64,000 nt of DNA from NCBI RefSeq assembly GCF_028473665.1, contig NZ_CP098774.1:434001-498000 (forward strand), given 5' to 3'. A program made the translations under genes and the position numbers. Source of the stretch: Sphingomonas sp. QA11 (GTDB lineage: Bacteria > Pseudomonadota > Alphaproteobacteria > Sphingomonadales > Sphingomonadaceae). This document shows, one piece after another, positions 19,034 through 28,206 of this stretch. Position 1 is the first letter of the stretch. Every line of letters starts with the position of its first letter. The notes under the pieces were generated by a model. It was not told the origin of the DNA. It was given only the letters and a program-made list of their open reading frames with translations, and searched no databases.

Positions 19034-19506
19034 TCGGCTTGGATGAATCTGGCGCCGGAATGTGGTCAGTTTTTCGCCTCTCCAGCGGAGGAGCAGAGGG
19101 CGCGTTCGAATTGGTCGGCACAACCGCACCGGCTGGCTCGGATGGTTCATTGGCCAGAGATTCGAGGGTGCCGCTTAATCGATTATATTAAGGTTCTCAG
19201 CCCCTCCAGCCGGCAACGCTAGTCGCGGGTATGACAGGGATGTGGGTAGGATTTACCAAGTCCGCCCTGGATGTGAACTGCACTGGACTATACGGTGGGC
19301 GAGAAGATCCGCACCAACGAAAGACCCGGTATCCTGCTCGAGCAATGGAGCGACGAGGCCTCTCGTGTTCCTGGATGGGTTCAGAAGCTGCGGCAGTTTC
19401 TATTAGGCTGAATACACGACCTCTGACTAGCGGTGTGATCGTGCCCCGGAACGGAGGAACGATTGGCACGTTATGCCAAGTAGATGAAGGGCAAAGGAAC
19501 TGATTT
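19034..19506. other. Gene-poor stretch upstream of the BLUF gene
   Basis: No gene is supported. Base composition is visibly lower in GC than the neighbours. A 91-codon open frame (19231-19503) ends in TGA two codons before the BLUF start and lies in the same frame, but its residues look non-coding. Confidence 0.5.
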
Positions 19507-19899
19507 CTGCTGCAGCTTGTCTATACCAGCGTAGCCCGGAAGGGTCTTGATCTCGGCGAAATAACGCATTTATGCGAGCAGGCCCGGAGCAACAACAAGA
19601 TCTTTGAGATTACCGGTGTCTTGGCATGCAAGTCGGGCCGATTCCTTCAGGTTCTTGAAGGTCCGAAAGAGGCCGTTGAGGATACCTTCCTGCGCATCGT
19701 CAGGGACGATCGTCATCACGACCTGCTCTTGCTGAGCCGACGCGTCACGACCCGGCGCGAGTTCGGTGAATGGGACATGGCCTATCGCGAGGATCGGGCC
19801 CAGATAGACGAGGTCGCGGCTCGGGTTGCCGAGCTGACCGCCAGCGCCGCCGAGCCGGTCAGGCAAGCCTTTGCCGATTTCCTGAACGCGCCAGATTAG
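19507..19899 (+). CDS. BLUF-domain blue-light sensor, CTG start
   Basis: 130 aa. BLUF proteins bind FAD and sense blue light. From CTG 19507 all photocycle residues are present: Y6 (LVYTS), N30 (NNKIFEITGVL), Q48 (FLQVLEG), and W89 and M91 (EWDMAY). No ATG, GTG or TTG precedes Y6 in frame; the previous in-frame codon of note is TGA 19501-19503. AAAGGA (19493-19498) sits 8 nt before the CTG. A TTG at 19621 would remove the flavin-contacting Tyr and Asn, so the CTG start is preferred. It is a short, single-domain BLUF protein without a fused output, so a partner protein would be needed. Confidence 0.8.
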   Translation: MLQLVYTSVARKGLDLGEITHLCEQARSNNKIFEITGVLACKSGRFLQVLEGPKEAVEDTFLRIVRDDRHHDLLLLSRRVTTRREFGEWDMAYREDRAQIDEVAARVAELTASAAEPVRQAFADFLNAPD

Positions 19900-20291
19900 G
19901 GCGCTTCCAGCTCCGGGGCGATCGCGGCACTGCTGGATCGATTGCGGACAACGGGGCGGTTTTGCGAGCATGGCTCCGGCAAGCCGATGCAGTCAGATCG
20001 ATGGGGGAAACGTTGTCCTGGATGGTCTTGCGTGAGGTCGCGTGCGACCACCCTGTGAGCCGCCATTTCATCATTCAGGTTCTGCTCTCGGCGAACCCTT
20101 GGATACGAGCACCGTACCCTGGAGACGAAGGTGCCCGGAGCTGGCGAGAAAATTCCTCAGCGAGACGCCAGGTTCTACCGGGACCGGCTCATGCATCGTG
20201 TTCTGAGCCCATGTGTCGTTTTGGCGGAACGATTCGCGCCAGCGAGATTTGAGCACCCGCGGCATCGTTGCCGCTTGTGAGGAGAGTTCCC
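19900..20291. other. Intergenic stretch, no gene seen
   Basis: No supported gene. Only the GAGGAGAG ribosome site of the CsbD gene at its right end is recognisable. Confidence 0.5.
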
Positions 20292-20474
20292 GTGGGTGAG
20301 TTCGCAGACAAAGCCAAAGGTGTTGCAAACGAGGCGATCGGCAAGACCAAGGAAGCGGTCGGCAAGGCGACCGGCGACCACAAGCTCGAGGCGTCAGGCG
20401 CGGCCCAGGTCATCAAGGGCAAAGCCGAAAAAGCCGTCGGTGACGCAAAGGGCGCGATCAAGAAGCACCTCTGA
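20292..20474 (+). CDS. CsbD family stress-response protein
   Basis: 60 aa from GTG 20292, 6 nt after GAGGAGAG. The sequence follows the CsbD/YjbJ pattern: [20 protein letters not shown], a repeat [13 protein letters not shown], and [16 protein letters not shown]. It is lysine- and alanine-rich, and likely helical and hydrophilic. Relatives accumulate under general stress; the biochemical role is unknown. A terminator follows directly. Confidence 0.88.
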   Translation: MGEFADKAKGVANEAIGKTKEAVGKATGDHKLEASGAAQVIKGKAEKAVGDAKGAIKKHL

Positions 20475-20482
20475 GCCGATAT

Positions 20483-20513
20483 GGCGCGGCCTTTGATTGG
20501 GCCGCGCCTTATT
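20483..20513 (+). terminator. Terminator after the CsbD gene
   Basis: GGCGCGGCC (20483-20491) pairs with GGCCGCGCC (20500-20508), followed by TTATT. It begins 9 bp after the stop codon. Confidence 0.75.
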
Positions 20514-20836
20514 CACCGCCGCCCACGCCTCCAGCGCCACACGCAAGGACAAGGACAGGTCCGCTCGCTGTACCGTCATAGGCGGCGTTGCCAGATACTA
20601 AGTTGACTCGCACCCTCGGATTCCGCCGTAGGTCGTCACGGCCTGACCTCGAACCGCGCGCATCCAGTTCCGCGCCAGGCTTATCGAGTGAATAATGCTT
20701 GGCGCTTTTGCTGGCTCGATCGTCATCATTCAGCGCCGCTCGCCCTTGTTCGCATCATTGTGTGGGAGCAATTGGGGCCTGGCGTATCTATTGTTCAATA
20801 TTTTCGCAGGGTACCAATATCTTGGTCGGCGGGCGC
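20514..20836. other. Intergenic stretch before tRNA-Ala
   Basis: No supported gene. Open frames here run into the tRNA and do not look coding. Confidence 0.5.
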
Positions 20837-20912
20837 TGGTGGAGCTGAGGGGAATCGAACCCCTGACCTCTGCAGTGCGATTGCAGCGCTCTCCCATCTG
20901 AGCTACAGCCCC
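20837..20912 (-). tRNA. tRNA-Ala (CGC anticodon)
   Basis: 76 nt on the minus strand including an encoded CCA. The cloverleaf reads GGGGCTG acceptor, GCTC/GAGC D-arm, CTGCA-ATCGCAC-TGCAG anticodon arm with CGC at positions 34-36, AGGGG-TTCGATT-CCCCT T-arm and CAGCTCC acceptor partner. Confidence 0.95.
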
Positions 20913-21157
20913 GCACCCGCTCCGGGTCCGTATTTCGGGCCGGAACCGCGCGTTTAGCGAGCCTTTCAGGGCGATGCAACCGGATCGCCCGGGCCCTCCG
21001 AACTTTCGCTGCGCCGAACTGCTCCAACGACGCGGCGAGATTTCGCTACGTCAGCGTAACTATCGGAACAATCACGGCTTTCATCCCTTTCTTGGCTGTC
21101 GGGCAGGCGCGATAGTGCGGCCCGCCGGCACCGCAGAATTGAAGGAAGGACGCCGTC

Positions 21158-22153
21158 ATGGATAATGGACGCTATCTCCGCAACACCAACCCGCAGGCCG
21201 ACTATTCGGACAGCGGCGAAGGGAACTACACCCGCGATTACGGGTCTGGCCAGGACTACACCTATTCAAGCGCCCGGGAATATCGGGCGGCGGGCGAACT
21301 GGGGCGCGGTCGTGACGGGGACGAGGGTCGGCGCGACTATGGGCCGCGCGACTACGGCAATTCGGGCTATGCCTATCGCGACCAGCGCGGGCTTGGCCAG
21401 GGTCAGCGTCGCTATACTCGCGATAGCGGTTTCCAGGGCGACTATCGCGGCAGTTATGGTGCTGACGGGCATCGCTTCACCGAGACGGGTGACCGCGATT
21501 ATCGCCGCCGGGACACCTATGGCCAGCGGCGGGATCGTGAACGGCCCGAAGGCTATGACTATCAGGATCGGGACTTTTTCAGCCGTGCCGGTGACGAGGT
21601 TCGTTCGTGGTTCGGCGACGAGGAGGCGGAGCGTCGCCGTGAACTGGACTCGCGCTACGACGAACGCCATGGCGGCGGACGCCAGCACAGCCCCTATGCG
21701 CGCGACGACGATTATCATAGCTGGCGCCGGTCGCAGATCGACGCGCTGGACCGTGACTATGACGAATATCGCCACGAGAACCGCTCGAAGTTCGAGAACG
21801 AGTTCGGCAGCTGGCGCACAGAACGCCAGACGCAGCGCAGCGCGCTGTCGAAGGTTTCCGAGCATATGGAAGTGCTCGGCTCCGATGGTGAGCATGTCGG
21901 CACCGTCGACAAGGTGCGCGGCGATCGCATCATCCTGACCAAGAGCGATGTCGATGCCGGCGGACGACACCATTCGATCCCGTCGCGCTGGATCGAGTCG
22001 GTCGATGACAAGGTGAAGATCCGCAAGACGGCGGAGGATGCCAAGGCACACTGGCGCGACGAGGAGCGCAGCGGCGCCTTCTTCAACGAGAATCGCGACG
22101 AGGACAGCGGCAAGGGCCGGCATACTCCCAACCGCAGCTTCTCGGGCACCTGA
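21158..22153 (+). CDS. DUF2171 domain protein with R/D/Y/G-rich N-terminus
   Basis: 331 aa. ATG 21158 follows GAAGGAAGGA. Residues 1 to about 220 are low-complexity, rich in Arg, Asp, Tyr and Gly (many RDY, DYR and YGR units), and probably disordered. The DUF2171 domain (a PRC-barrel-like fold) covers about 225-300, with EVLGSDGEHVGTVDKVRGDR and HSIPSRWIESVDDKV. Such proteins occur in stress regulons, but the function is unknown. The Tyr/Arg-rich tail resembles phase-separating sequences; that is only a resemblance. Confidence 0.85.
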   Translation: MDNGRYLRNTNPQADYSDSGEGNYTRDYGSGQDYTYSSAREYRAAGELGRGRDGDEGRRDYGPRDYGNSGYAYRDQRGLGQGQRRYTRDSGFQGDYRGSYGADGHRFTETGDRDYRRRDTYGQRRDRERPEGYDYQDRDFFSRAGDEVRSWFGDEEAERRRELDSRYDERHGGGRQHSPYARDDDYHSWRRSQIDALDRDYDEYRHENRSKFENEFGSWRTERQTQRSALSKVSEHMEVLGSDGEHVGTVDKVRGDRIILTKSDVDAGGRHHSIPSRWIESVDDKVKIRKTAEDAKAHWRDEERSGAFFNENRDEDSGKGRHTPNRSFSGT

Positions 22154-22162
22154 AGCCTTTTT

Positions 22163-22183
22163 CCCTCTCTCGGTAGGAGAGGG
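22163..22183. repeat. Short REP-like palindrome CCCTCTC/GAGAGGG
   Basis: 7-bp arms 10 bp after the DUF2171 stop codon. It belongs to the same short-palindrome group as 8679 and 10727. Confidence 0.4.
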
Positions 22184-22434
22184 GCAAGTCGTTTAGCGGC
22201 GTGGGGTGAGGGCGATCGGTGTACATCGGTTGTCCTCGCCCTTCCCTTCGCAAATGCTCTTTGTGGCCGGGCATCGTTCAGGCACGGCCGAAGCATCTTT
22301 CCAGCTTACGGCGCTATGGCTGGCGCATGACAAATCTTGCCTAAGTCCAGCGCTGGTTCCTGACGCCTCAATTCTTCTGCCGACAGATCGGTGCTGCTCC
22401 TGATCTCGTCGAAAGTCTCGTCGCGGCCGGTGCG

Positions 22435-23028
22435 ATGCCCGGTCCCATCTATGCCGAGCATGACGGCGTCTGGTGGAGTGCGCTCGAGGCGACTGAAGCG
22501 CCGCCGCTCGGCAAGCTCTGGTATGCTCCGGCCGCCATCTGGTGGGGGCGTCGCGCGCTGCTTGGTCTGAAGCGAGGCCTGTCCGTCGAGGAAGCGGCGA
22601 TACGGAATCGCGCGCATTTCATCGCGACCTTTGTCGAGGCCCTGGCCGCTGAACCGCTTGCCATTCTTGCCTCTCCCGGCGCCTTCGCGAAAGCGAGTGT
22701 CGATCCCGAAGGCGCCATCCGTTGCGCCGAAGCCGAATGGGCAAGCTGGACTGATGGAGGCTATGCCGTCTGCCTGCGGCGGTTCTCGGGCGAGAGCTGC
22801 GTCAGGAAGGAATCCCTCTCTCGGCGCATCCGCCATCACATGGAACAGGTGCCCGGCTATCGGCTCGACGACGATGCGCTGTTCGACCTGGTCGAACGGC
22901 TGGAGAACCTGATGCTGCCTTTTGCGCCATGGCAGCGGCGCACGGGATCGCCGGGCCGGGCGGTGGATGCGCCGCTTGCCGCCATGGGGCTTGGTGCCGA
23001 GATCCCGTACGATATCGGCGGGGATTAG
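22435..23028 (+). CDS. Hypothetical protein, start uncertain
   Basis: 197 aa from ATG 22435. The frame reads convincingly as protein further upstream, back to 22345 (including RWFLTPQFFCRQIGAAPDL), where it meets TAA 22342. Before that TAA an ATG at 22327 gives MTNLA in the same frame. The gene may use CTG 22360, restart at 22435, or carry a nonsense mutation. There is no recognised domain. A Trp-rich segment ([12 protein letters not shown]) and [19 protein letters not shown] suggest a soluble helical protein. Its stop overlaps the stop of the convergent metallopeptidase. Confidence 0.6.
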   Translation: MPGPIYAEHDGVWWSALEATEAPPLGKLWYAPAAIWWGRRALLGLKRGLSVEEAAIRNRAHFIATFVEALAAEPLAILASPGAFAKASVDPEGAIRCAEAEWASWTDGGYAVCLRRFSGESCVRKESLSRRIRHHMEQVPGYRLDDDALFDLVERLENLMLPFAPWQRRTGSPGRAVDAPLAAMGLGAEIPYDIGGD

Positions 23029-23945
23029 ATCGCTCCGCTGAACGTATCGCACTGGTTGGGATCGCCGCTGTCGAGCCCGCGCTTCAACCAGGCCATGCGC
23101 TGCGCCGAGGTGCCATGAGTGAAGCTGTCGGGTACCACGCGGCCCTGGGCCTCCTGCTGCAGCGTGTCGTCGCCGATCGCGTGCGCGGCGGTCATGCCCT
23201 CTTCCAGGTCGCCTGGTTCCATGCGGTCGCGATTCTGCGCTGCCCAGACGCCGGCGAAGCAATCCGCCTGGAGCTCGAGCCGTACCGACAGCGCATTGCC
23301 TTGGGCCCGGCTGGAACGTGCCTGCTGCTGCTGCACCTTGTCGGAGGTGCCGAGCAGGTTCTGGATGTGATGGCCGAATTCATGGGCGATCACATAATCC
23401 TGCGCGAAATCGCCCTTGGCGCCGAAGCGGGTGGCGAGCTCGTCGAAGAAGCTGGTGTCGAGATAGATGCCCTGGTCGCTCGGGCAGTAGAATGGCCCCA
23501 TCGCGCTCTGCGCAGCGCCGCAGCCGGAACGTCCTTCGCCGCCATAGAAGACCAGCTTGGGCTGGACGAAGCGCTCGCCGCCGCGGCTGAACAGTGCCGC
23601 CCAGGTCTTGTCGGCCGAGCTGAACGCGTTGCACGCCGCCTTGCTTGCCGCATTGAGCGTGCAGCTCGATTTCGTGTCGGTGCCGCCCGCCTGGCGATCG
23701 CTGACCTGAGTCGTCGGCGCGGACAATTGGCTGCCCCCGCCGGTGAGCGAGCCGAGACCGCCGCCAAAGATCGCGAAGACGATCAGCAGGACGACCACGC
23801 CGCCGCAGCCGAATCGGCTGAACACCAGCGGCAGCAGCCCGAACAGCATGCCGCCGCCCCCGCCACCGCCGCCGAACCCTAGTCCGCCGCCCTGTCCGCG
23901 CTGATCCTCGACATTGATGTTGGGATCGAAATCGTCGAGCCGCAT
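23025..23945 (-). CDS. Neutral zinc metallopeptidase, YpfJ family
   Basis: 306 aa from ATG 23945 (MRLDDFDPN). A Gly-rich N-terminal segment precedes one membrane anchor (about residues 33-60), then the peptidase domain with HEFGHHIQN and a distal glutamate in [13 protein letters not shown]. The order matches YpfJ/KPN_02809-type membrane-anchored metalloproteases. The substrate is unknown. The last codons overlap those of the convergent hypothetical gene by 3 bp. Confidence 0.9.
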   Translation of the reverse strand: MRLDDFDPNINVEDQRGQGGGLGFGGGGGGGGMLFGLLPLVFSRFGCGGVVVLLIVFAIFGGGLGSLTGGGSQLSAPTTQVSDRQAGGTDTKSSCTLNAASKAACNAFSSADKTWAALFSRGGERFVQPKLVFYGGEGRSGCGAAQSAMGPFYCPSDQGIYLDTSFFDELATRFGAKGDFAQDYVIAHEFGHHIQNLLGTSDKVQQQQARSSRAQGNALSVRLELQADCFAGVWAAQNRDRMEPGDLEEGMTAAHAIGDDTLQQEAQGRVVPDSFTHGTSAQRMAWLKRGLDSGDPNQCDTFSGAI

Positions 23946-24130
23946 GGGAGTGTTCCGGGGTCGTTGCCGATGCGGCATGAATGCGCGGCGGCCCGGCTTG
24001 TTGCAAGCGTCGCGGCGATATTCGGGCGTTAGGCCCTTTCTTGCCACCCGCCGCCCTTTCGTGCCGCCCGCCGAGCGTGCGTGACGCGCTTTTCATCAAA
24101 CTGCCGTTGATCCTGCCGTCGCGGCGGCGC

Positions 24131-25306
24131 ATGGCGAGATCGATGGCCGATGTCGAACCTACCAGGCCGCCGCGCCAGGCTGATGCGCTGCCGCTGCCCG
24201 ATTGCGTCGCGCTGGTGCTCCAGGGCGGCGGAGCGCTCGGCAGCTTCCAGGCGGGCGTGATCGAGGGACTGGCGAGCCGCGGGATCGAGATAGACTGGGT
24301 CGCCGGAATCTCGATCGGCGCGGTCAATGCGGCGATCGTCGCCGGCAATCCGCCGCACAAGCGGGTCGAAATGCTCACCGCCTTCTGGGACATGGTGACG
24401 TCGTCCCTGCCCAGCTTCCCCATCTATCCCGACGATCATATCCGCGAATGGCTGCACGAATGGTCGGCCGGCTACGTCATGGCCGCTGGCGTGCCCGGCT
24501 TTTTCACGCCCCGCATGGTTTCACCGGTATTCGCCGCGCCAGGCACGTGCGAGGCGCTGAGCTTCTATGATTCGACGCCGCTGAAGGAGACGCTCGATTC
24601 GCTGGTCGACTGGGATCTGCTGAACAACGGTCCGGTCCGGCTCTCCGTCGGCGCGGTCGATGTGGAGAGCGGCAACTTCACCTATTTCGACACCACCACG
24701 ACCCGAATCGACGCGCGGCACATCATGGCATCCGGGGCGCTGCCGCCCGGCCTCCCGCCGGTCGAGATCGACGGGAAATGGTGGTGGGACGGGGGGCTCG
24801 TCTCCAACACCCCGCTGACTCATGTGCTGGACAACCAGTCGGAGCCCCTGCTCGCGTTCCAGGTCGATCTTTTCGCCGCGGCAGCCGAACGGCCCAAGAC
24901 GATCATGGATGTCGCTGCGCGCGAGAAGGAGATTCGCTTCTCGAGCCGGACCCGGCAGGTATCCAATCAGGTGATGCGCATCCGCAAGGACCGGGAGATC
25001 GCGCGCAAGGTGCTCGCCAAGCTGCCGGAATCGATGCTGGAAGATCCCGATGTCGCGGCGCTGGCCGCCTGCTCGGCTGAGCACCCGGTCAGCCTCGTCC
25101 AGCTCATCTATCGCACCAACGCCTGGGAAGGCGGGTCGCGCGACTTCGAATTCTCGGCGCGGACCATGCGCGAACATTGGCATGCCGGGCGCGAGGCGGT
25201 CGCCGAGACGATGGTCAATGCGCGCCTCGTTGCGGCCAACATCGAAACCGGCAAGACAGCGGCGTTCGACCTGACGGTGCGCCCCCCGGCCAAATCCGCC
25301 ACCTGA
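24131..25306 (+). CDS. Patatin-like phospholipase with DUF3734
   Basis: 391 aa; ATG 24131 or 24143 are both plausible. The patatin core shows the oxyanion loop QGGGALGSFQAG, the nucleophile GISIG and the catalytic Asp in WWDGGLVSNTP. The C-terminal third matches the DUF3734 extension found in PHB-associated phospholipases. A 3-hydroxybutyrate dehydrogenase starts 22 bp downstream on the same strand, which supports a link to polyhydroxybutyrate or lipid turnover. Confidence 0.9.
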   Translation: MARSMADVEPTRPPRQADALPLPDCVALVLQGGGALGSFQAGVIEGLASRGIEIDWVAGISIGAVNAAIVAGNPPHKRVEMLTAFWDMVTSSLPSFPIYPDDHIREWLHEWSAGYVMAAGVPGFFTPRMVSPVFAAPGTCEALSFYDSTPLKETLDSLVDWDLLNNGPVRLSVGAVDVESGNFTYFDTTTTRIDARHIMASGALPPGLPPVEIDGKWWWDGGLVSNTPLTHVLDNQSEPLLAFQVDLFAAAAERPKTIMDVAAREKEIRFSSRTRQVSNQVMRIRKDREIARKVLAKLPESMLEDPDVAALAACSAEHPVSLVQLIYRTNAWEGGSRDFEFSARTMREHWHAGREAVAETMVNARLVAANIETGKTAAFDLTVRPPAKSAT

Positions 25307-25328
25307 CGTTTCAACCACGGAGATACCC

Positions 25329-26114
25329 ATGTTCCTCAAGGGCAAGAGCGCGATCATCACCGGTTCCACCTCGGGCATCGGCCTTGCCTATGCCAAGGCG
25401 CTGGCCGGCGAGGGTGCGAGCGTGATGATCAACGGCTTTGGCGATGCCGCGGCGATCGAGACGGAGCGCGCCGCGCTTGAGGCGACGAACGGCGCCAAGG
25501 CGCTGTACGATGCCGCCGACATGACTGATCCGGCGGCGATCGCCGCGATGGTCAAGCGCTGCCATGACGAGCTTGGCGGGCCGGACATCATCATCAACAA
25601 TGCCGGCATCCAGCATGTCGCGCCGATCGAGGATTTCCCGGCCGACGCGTTCGAGGCGATCATCAAGATCAACCTCACCTCGGCCTGGTACATGATGCGC
25701 GCGGCGGTGTCGTACATGAAGGCGGCGAAATGGGGCCGGATCATCTCGACCGCCTCGGCCCATTCGCTCGTCGCGAGCCCCAACAAAAGCGCCTATGTGA
25801 TGGCCAAGTTCGGCATTGCCGGCCTGACCAAGACGATCGCGCTCGAGACGGCGACCGACGGCATCACCGTCAATTGCATCTCGCCCGGCTATGTCTGGAC
25901 GCCCCTTGTCGAGAACCAGATTCCTGACACGATGAAGGCGCGGAACATGACGCGCGAGCAGGTGTTGAACGATGTGTTGCTCTCCGCTCAGCCGACCAAG
26001 GAGTTCGTGACGTCGGAGCAGGTCGCGGCACTTGGCCTGTTCCTGTGCCGGGACGAGGCGAAGTCGATCACCGGCGCGAACCTGTCGGTCGACGGAGGCT
26101 GGACTGCTGCCTAG
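25329..26114 (+). CDS. bdhA: 3-hydroxybutyrate dehydrogenase (SDR)
   Basis: 261 aa. It oxidises D-3-hydroxybutyrate to acetoacetate with NAD. The SDR cofactor motif TGSTSGIG is at residues 11-18, NNAG follows near 90, and the catalytic tetrad S/Y/K lies in STASAHSLVASPNKSAYVMAK. The family-typical ending ITGANLSVDGGW is present. It probably shares a transcript with the upstream patatin gene. Confidence 0.93.
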   Translation: MFLKGKSAIITGSTSGIGLAYAKALAGEGASVMINGFGDAAAIETERAALEATNGAKALYDAADMTDPAAIAAMVKRCHDELGGPDIIINNAGIQHVAPIEDFPADAFEAIIKINLTSAWYMMRAAVSYMKAAKWGRIISTASAHSLVASPNKSAYVMAKFGIAGLTKTIALETATDGITVNCISPGYVWTPLVENQIPDTMKARNMTREQVLNDVLLSAQPTKEFVTSEQVAALGLFLCRDEAKSITGANLSVDGGWTAA

Positions 26115-26156
26115 GCATCTGCTCGGGCTCAATCGGGTTGGCATTCGAGGCGGGGC

Positions 26157-26894
26157 ATGGTTAGCTGCACCCTTGCTGTAGAAAGAACCGGTCGCTTGAA
26201 AAGACTATCCCTCGGCCTGTGCGGTTGCGCTCTCCTCGCCGGTTGCGGCGGCAAGGCGCACAAGTCCGTCGAGGTTGCCGCGCCGCCGGTGATCGTGTCG
26301 ACGACCACGCCACCGCCGGTGCCGGTACCACCTTTGCCGGCGGCGCTGAAGACGGCGGGCGCGGACTGGCACAAGGTCGTGACCGACCGTGATCGGGAAA
26401 GGCTGCGCACCTGGCGTACCGCCTGGCTCACTGCCCTGGCAAAGGTCAAGGCAGCCGGTCGCGGTGCTGACCTGACCGGGCAAGGCAGCCTGTTCGAGCC
26501 CGACAGGGCGCTGACGAAGCCGGCGCCTCCCCCGGGGCGGTATCGCTGCCGCGTTTTCAAGCTGGGCGCCAACGGCACCGCGATGCGCGATTTCACTGCC
26601 TATCCACCCTATGAATGCCGGGTCAACGACGAGGGCGAGGTATCAAGCCTGTACAAGGCCGGCGGATCGCAGCGCCCGGTGGGGCTGTTGTTCGCCGACA
26701 GTGCCTCGCGGCAGGTGTTTCTCGGCACGATGATGTTCGGTGACGAGAAGAAGCCGATGGATTATGGCCACGACAATGGCCGGGACATGGTCGGCTATAT
26801 CGAGCGCGTCGACGAGAGGCGCTGGCGGCTGGTACTGCCCTGGCCGAAGTTCGAATCGATCATCGACGTGATCGAACTGGTGCCGGCGGAATAG
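26157..26894 (+). CDS. DUF4893 domain lipoprotein
   Basis: 245 aa from ATG 26157 (GAGGCGGGG upstream); TTG 26196 is an alternative giving a shorter leader. A lipobox LLAGC is followed by a Pro/Val-rich linker and a domain resembling DUF4893 (WHKVVTDRDRERLRTWRTAW, YRCRVFKLG, YPPYECRV). The function is unknown; it is probably a periplasmic lipoprotein. Confidence 0.8.
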   Translation: MVSCTLAVERTGRLKRLSLGLCGCALLAGCGGKAHKSVEVAAPPVIVSTTTPPPVPVPPLPAALKTAGADWHKVVTDRDRERLRTWRTAWLTALAKVKAAGRGADLTGQGSLFEPDRALTKPAPPPGRYRCRVFKLGANGTAMRDFTAYPPYECRVNDEGEVSSLYKAGGSQRPVGLLFADSASRQVFLGTMMFGDEKKPMDYGHDNGRDMVGYIERVDERRWRLVLPWPKFESIIDVIELVPAE

Positions 26895-26904
26895 CCGGCG
26901 GGCA

Positions 26905-27864
26905 TCAGCCGCCGTTCTCCGCTTCGTTGAGATGGAGAAGGGGCGCATCCTCCCGCCGTTCGGGGCGGATATAGATTGAGGAGAGCATCGGCAGCGCTGC
27001 CTTGAGCTCGCTCTCGATCGCTTCGATCAGCGGCTCGGCATCGCCCATGCTGAGCGTGGCGCGGAAATCGGCGCTGATCGCGACGAAGATTCGGTCCGGC
27101 GCCGTGTGGAGCGTGCGGACATGGTTCACCCAGATGATCTCCGGACGTGAATCGACGATCTTGCGCACTTGCGCGACGACCGCGGGATCCGCGCCTTCGC
27201 CGATCAGCAGGCCCTTGGCCTCCCGCGCGAGCAGGGCGGCGACCACGCCCAGCAGCAGGCCGATCGCGATCGAGGCGACGCCGTCGATGCGCGGATCGCC
27301 CCAGGCATGGCTTGCCCACACGCCGATCGCGGCGATCACGAGGCCTGCCAGCGCGGCCGAATCCTCGAACAGCACGATGAAGCCGGCCGGGTCCTTCGAC
27401 GCGCGCACCGCCTGCCACCAGCTCGTGCCGCGCACCGACCCGGCAAACTCGCGCATGGCGAACAGCCAGGACGCGCCTTCCATCGCGAAGGCGACGGCAA
27501 GCACGACATAGTTGATCGTCGGGTCGCGGAGCGGCTCGGGCTCGGCGATATGGACCCAGCCCTCATAGATCGACACGCCAGCGCCGACCGCGAAGATCAG
27601 GATCGCGACGACAAAGCTCCAGAAATACAGTTCGCGACCATAGCCGAAGGGATGATCGGCATCGGGCGGGCGGCGCCCGCGTTTCTGGCCGTAGAGCAGC
27701 AGGACCTGGTTGAGGCTGTCGACGACCGAGTGGAAACCTTCGGTGAGCATCGAGGACGAGCCCGAAATGGCGGCCGCAACGAACTTCGCGACGGCGATGC
27801 CGAGATTGGCCGCGAGCGCCGCATAGATGACGAAGTTGGAGCCGCCATGCTTGGTCGCCGCCAC
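26905..27864 (-). CDS. Cation diffusion facilitator family transporter
   Basis: 319 aa if started at GTG 27864, placed 9 nt after GGAAGGA; the frame stays open to 27915. Six membrane segments are followed by a C-terminal cytosolic ferredoxin-like domain. The HxxxD metal site in the second helix (EGFHSVVDSLNQ) and the partner Asp in DPRIDGVASIAIG are present. CDF proteins export Zn, Fe, Mn or Co by proton exchange. The gene converges on the DUF4893 gene with 10 bp between them. Confidence 0.88.
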   Translation of the reverse strand: MAATKHGGSNFVIYAALAANLGIAVAKFVAAAISGSSSMLTEGFHSVVDSLNQVLLLYGQKRGRRPPDADHPFGYGRELYFWSFVVAILIFAVGAGVSIYEGWVHIAEPEPLRDPTINYVVLAVAFAMEGASWLFAMREFAGSVRGTSWWQAVRASKDPAGFIVLFEDSAALAGLVIAAIGVWASHAWGDPRIDGVASIAIGLLLGVVAALLAREAKGLLIGEGADPAVVAQVRKIVDSRPEIIWVNHVRTLHTAPDRIFVAISADFRATLSMGDAEPLIEAIESELKAALPMLSSIYIRPERREDAPLLHLNEAENGG

Positions 27865-27921
27865 GATCACATTTCCTTCCACAAGCAATCCCGGGCACAG
27901 ATGGCAGGAGCGCACGAGCGA

Positions 27922-27954
27922 TTGAAACGATCCGCGCCCGTATGTTATAACATA
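27922..27954 (+). promoter_or_regulatory. Promoter with overlapping operator for the toxin-antitoxin pair
   Basis: TTGAAA (27922-27927), an 18-nt spacer and TATAAC (27946-27951) end 6 nt before the antitoxin ATG, so a leaderless transcript is predicted. A perfect 14-bp palindrome TATGTTATAACATA (27941-27954) covers the -10 and fits antitoxin autorepression. Confidence 0.6.
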
Positions 27955-27957
27955 GGT

Positions 27958-28203
27958 ATGAACGCTCCCGTTAGGACCACGAAGAAGTTGAAGCTGATCA
28001 AGATCGGCAACTCGATGGGCGTCATCCTGCCCAAGGAGGTGCTGGCCAAGCTAGGTGCGGAGGCGGGTGATTCTCTCGACCTCAGCGATACGCCGGAGGG
28101 CATTCACATCCGGCGGCATGACCAAGGTTTTGCCGAGCAGATGGAACTCGCGCGCATGGTGATGAAGCGGCGCCGCAACGCTCTGCGCGAGCTCGCCAAA
28201 TAA
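27958..28203 (+). CDS. AbrB/MazE-type antitoxin
   Basis: 81 aa from ATG 27958. The N-terminal swapped-hairpin DNA-binding domain is clear (KLIKIGNSMGVILPKEVLAKLGAEAGDSL, split here across residues 10-45), and a C-terminal helical tail (GFAEQMELARMVMKRRRNALRELAK) would bind and block the toxin. The Doc toxin starts 3 bp after its stop. It probably represses the operon through the palindrome overlapping the -10. Confidence 0.9.
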   Translation: MNAPVRTTKKLKLIKIGNSMGVILPKEVLAKLGAEAGDSLDLSDTPEGIHIRRHDQGFAEQMELARMVMKRRRNALRELAK

Positions 28204-28206
28204 GCG

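Noticed and set aside
19231..19503. 90-codon frame before the BLUF gene in the same frame
   Set aside because: Residues look non-coding and no ribosome site was found; the TGA between is not convincing as read-through.
20226..20291. EcfG-type promoter for csbD
   Set aside because: GGAAC is present at 20226 but no CGTT lies 16-17 nt downstream.
20788..21027. Minus-strand frame with the SSDGRALQSHCRGQGFDSP pattern
   Set aside because: It is the translation of the tRNA-Ala gene, a well-known false ORF signature.
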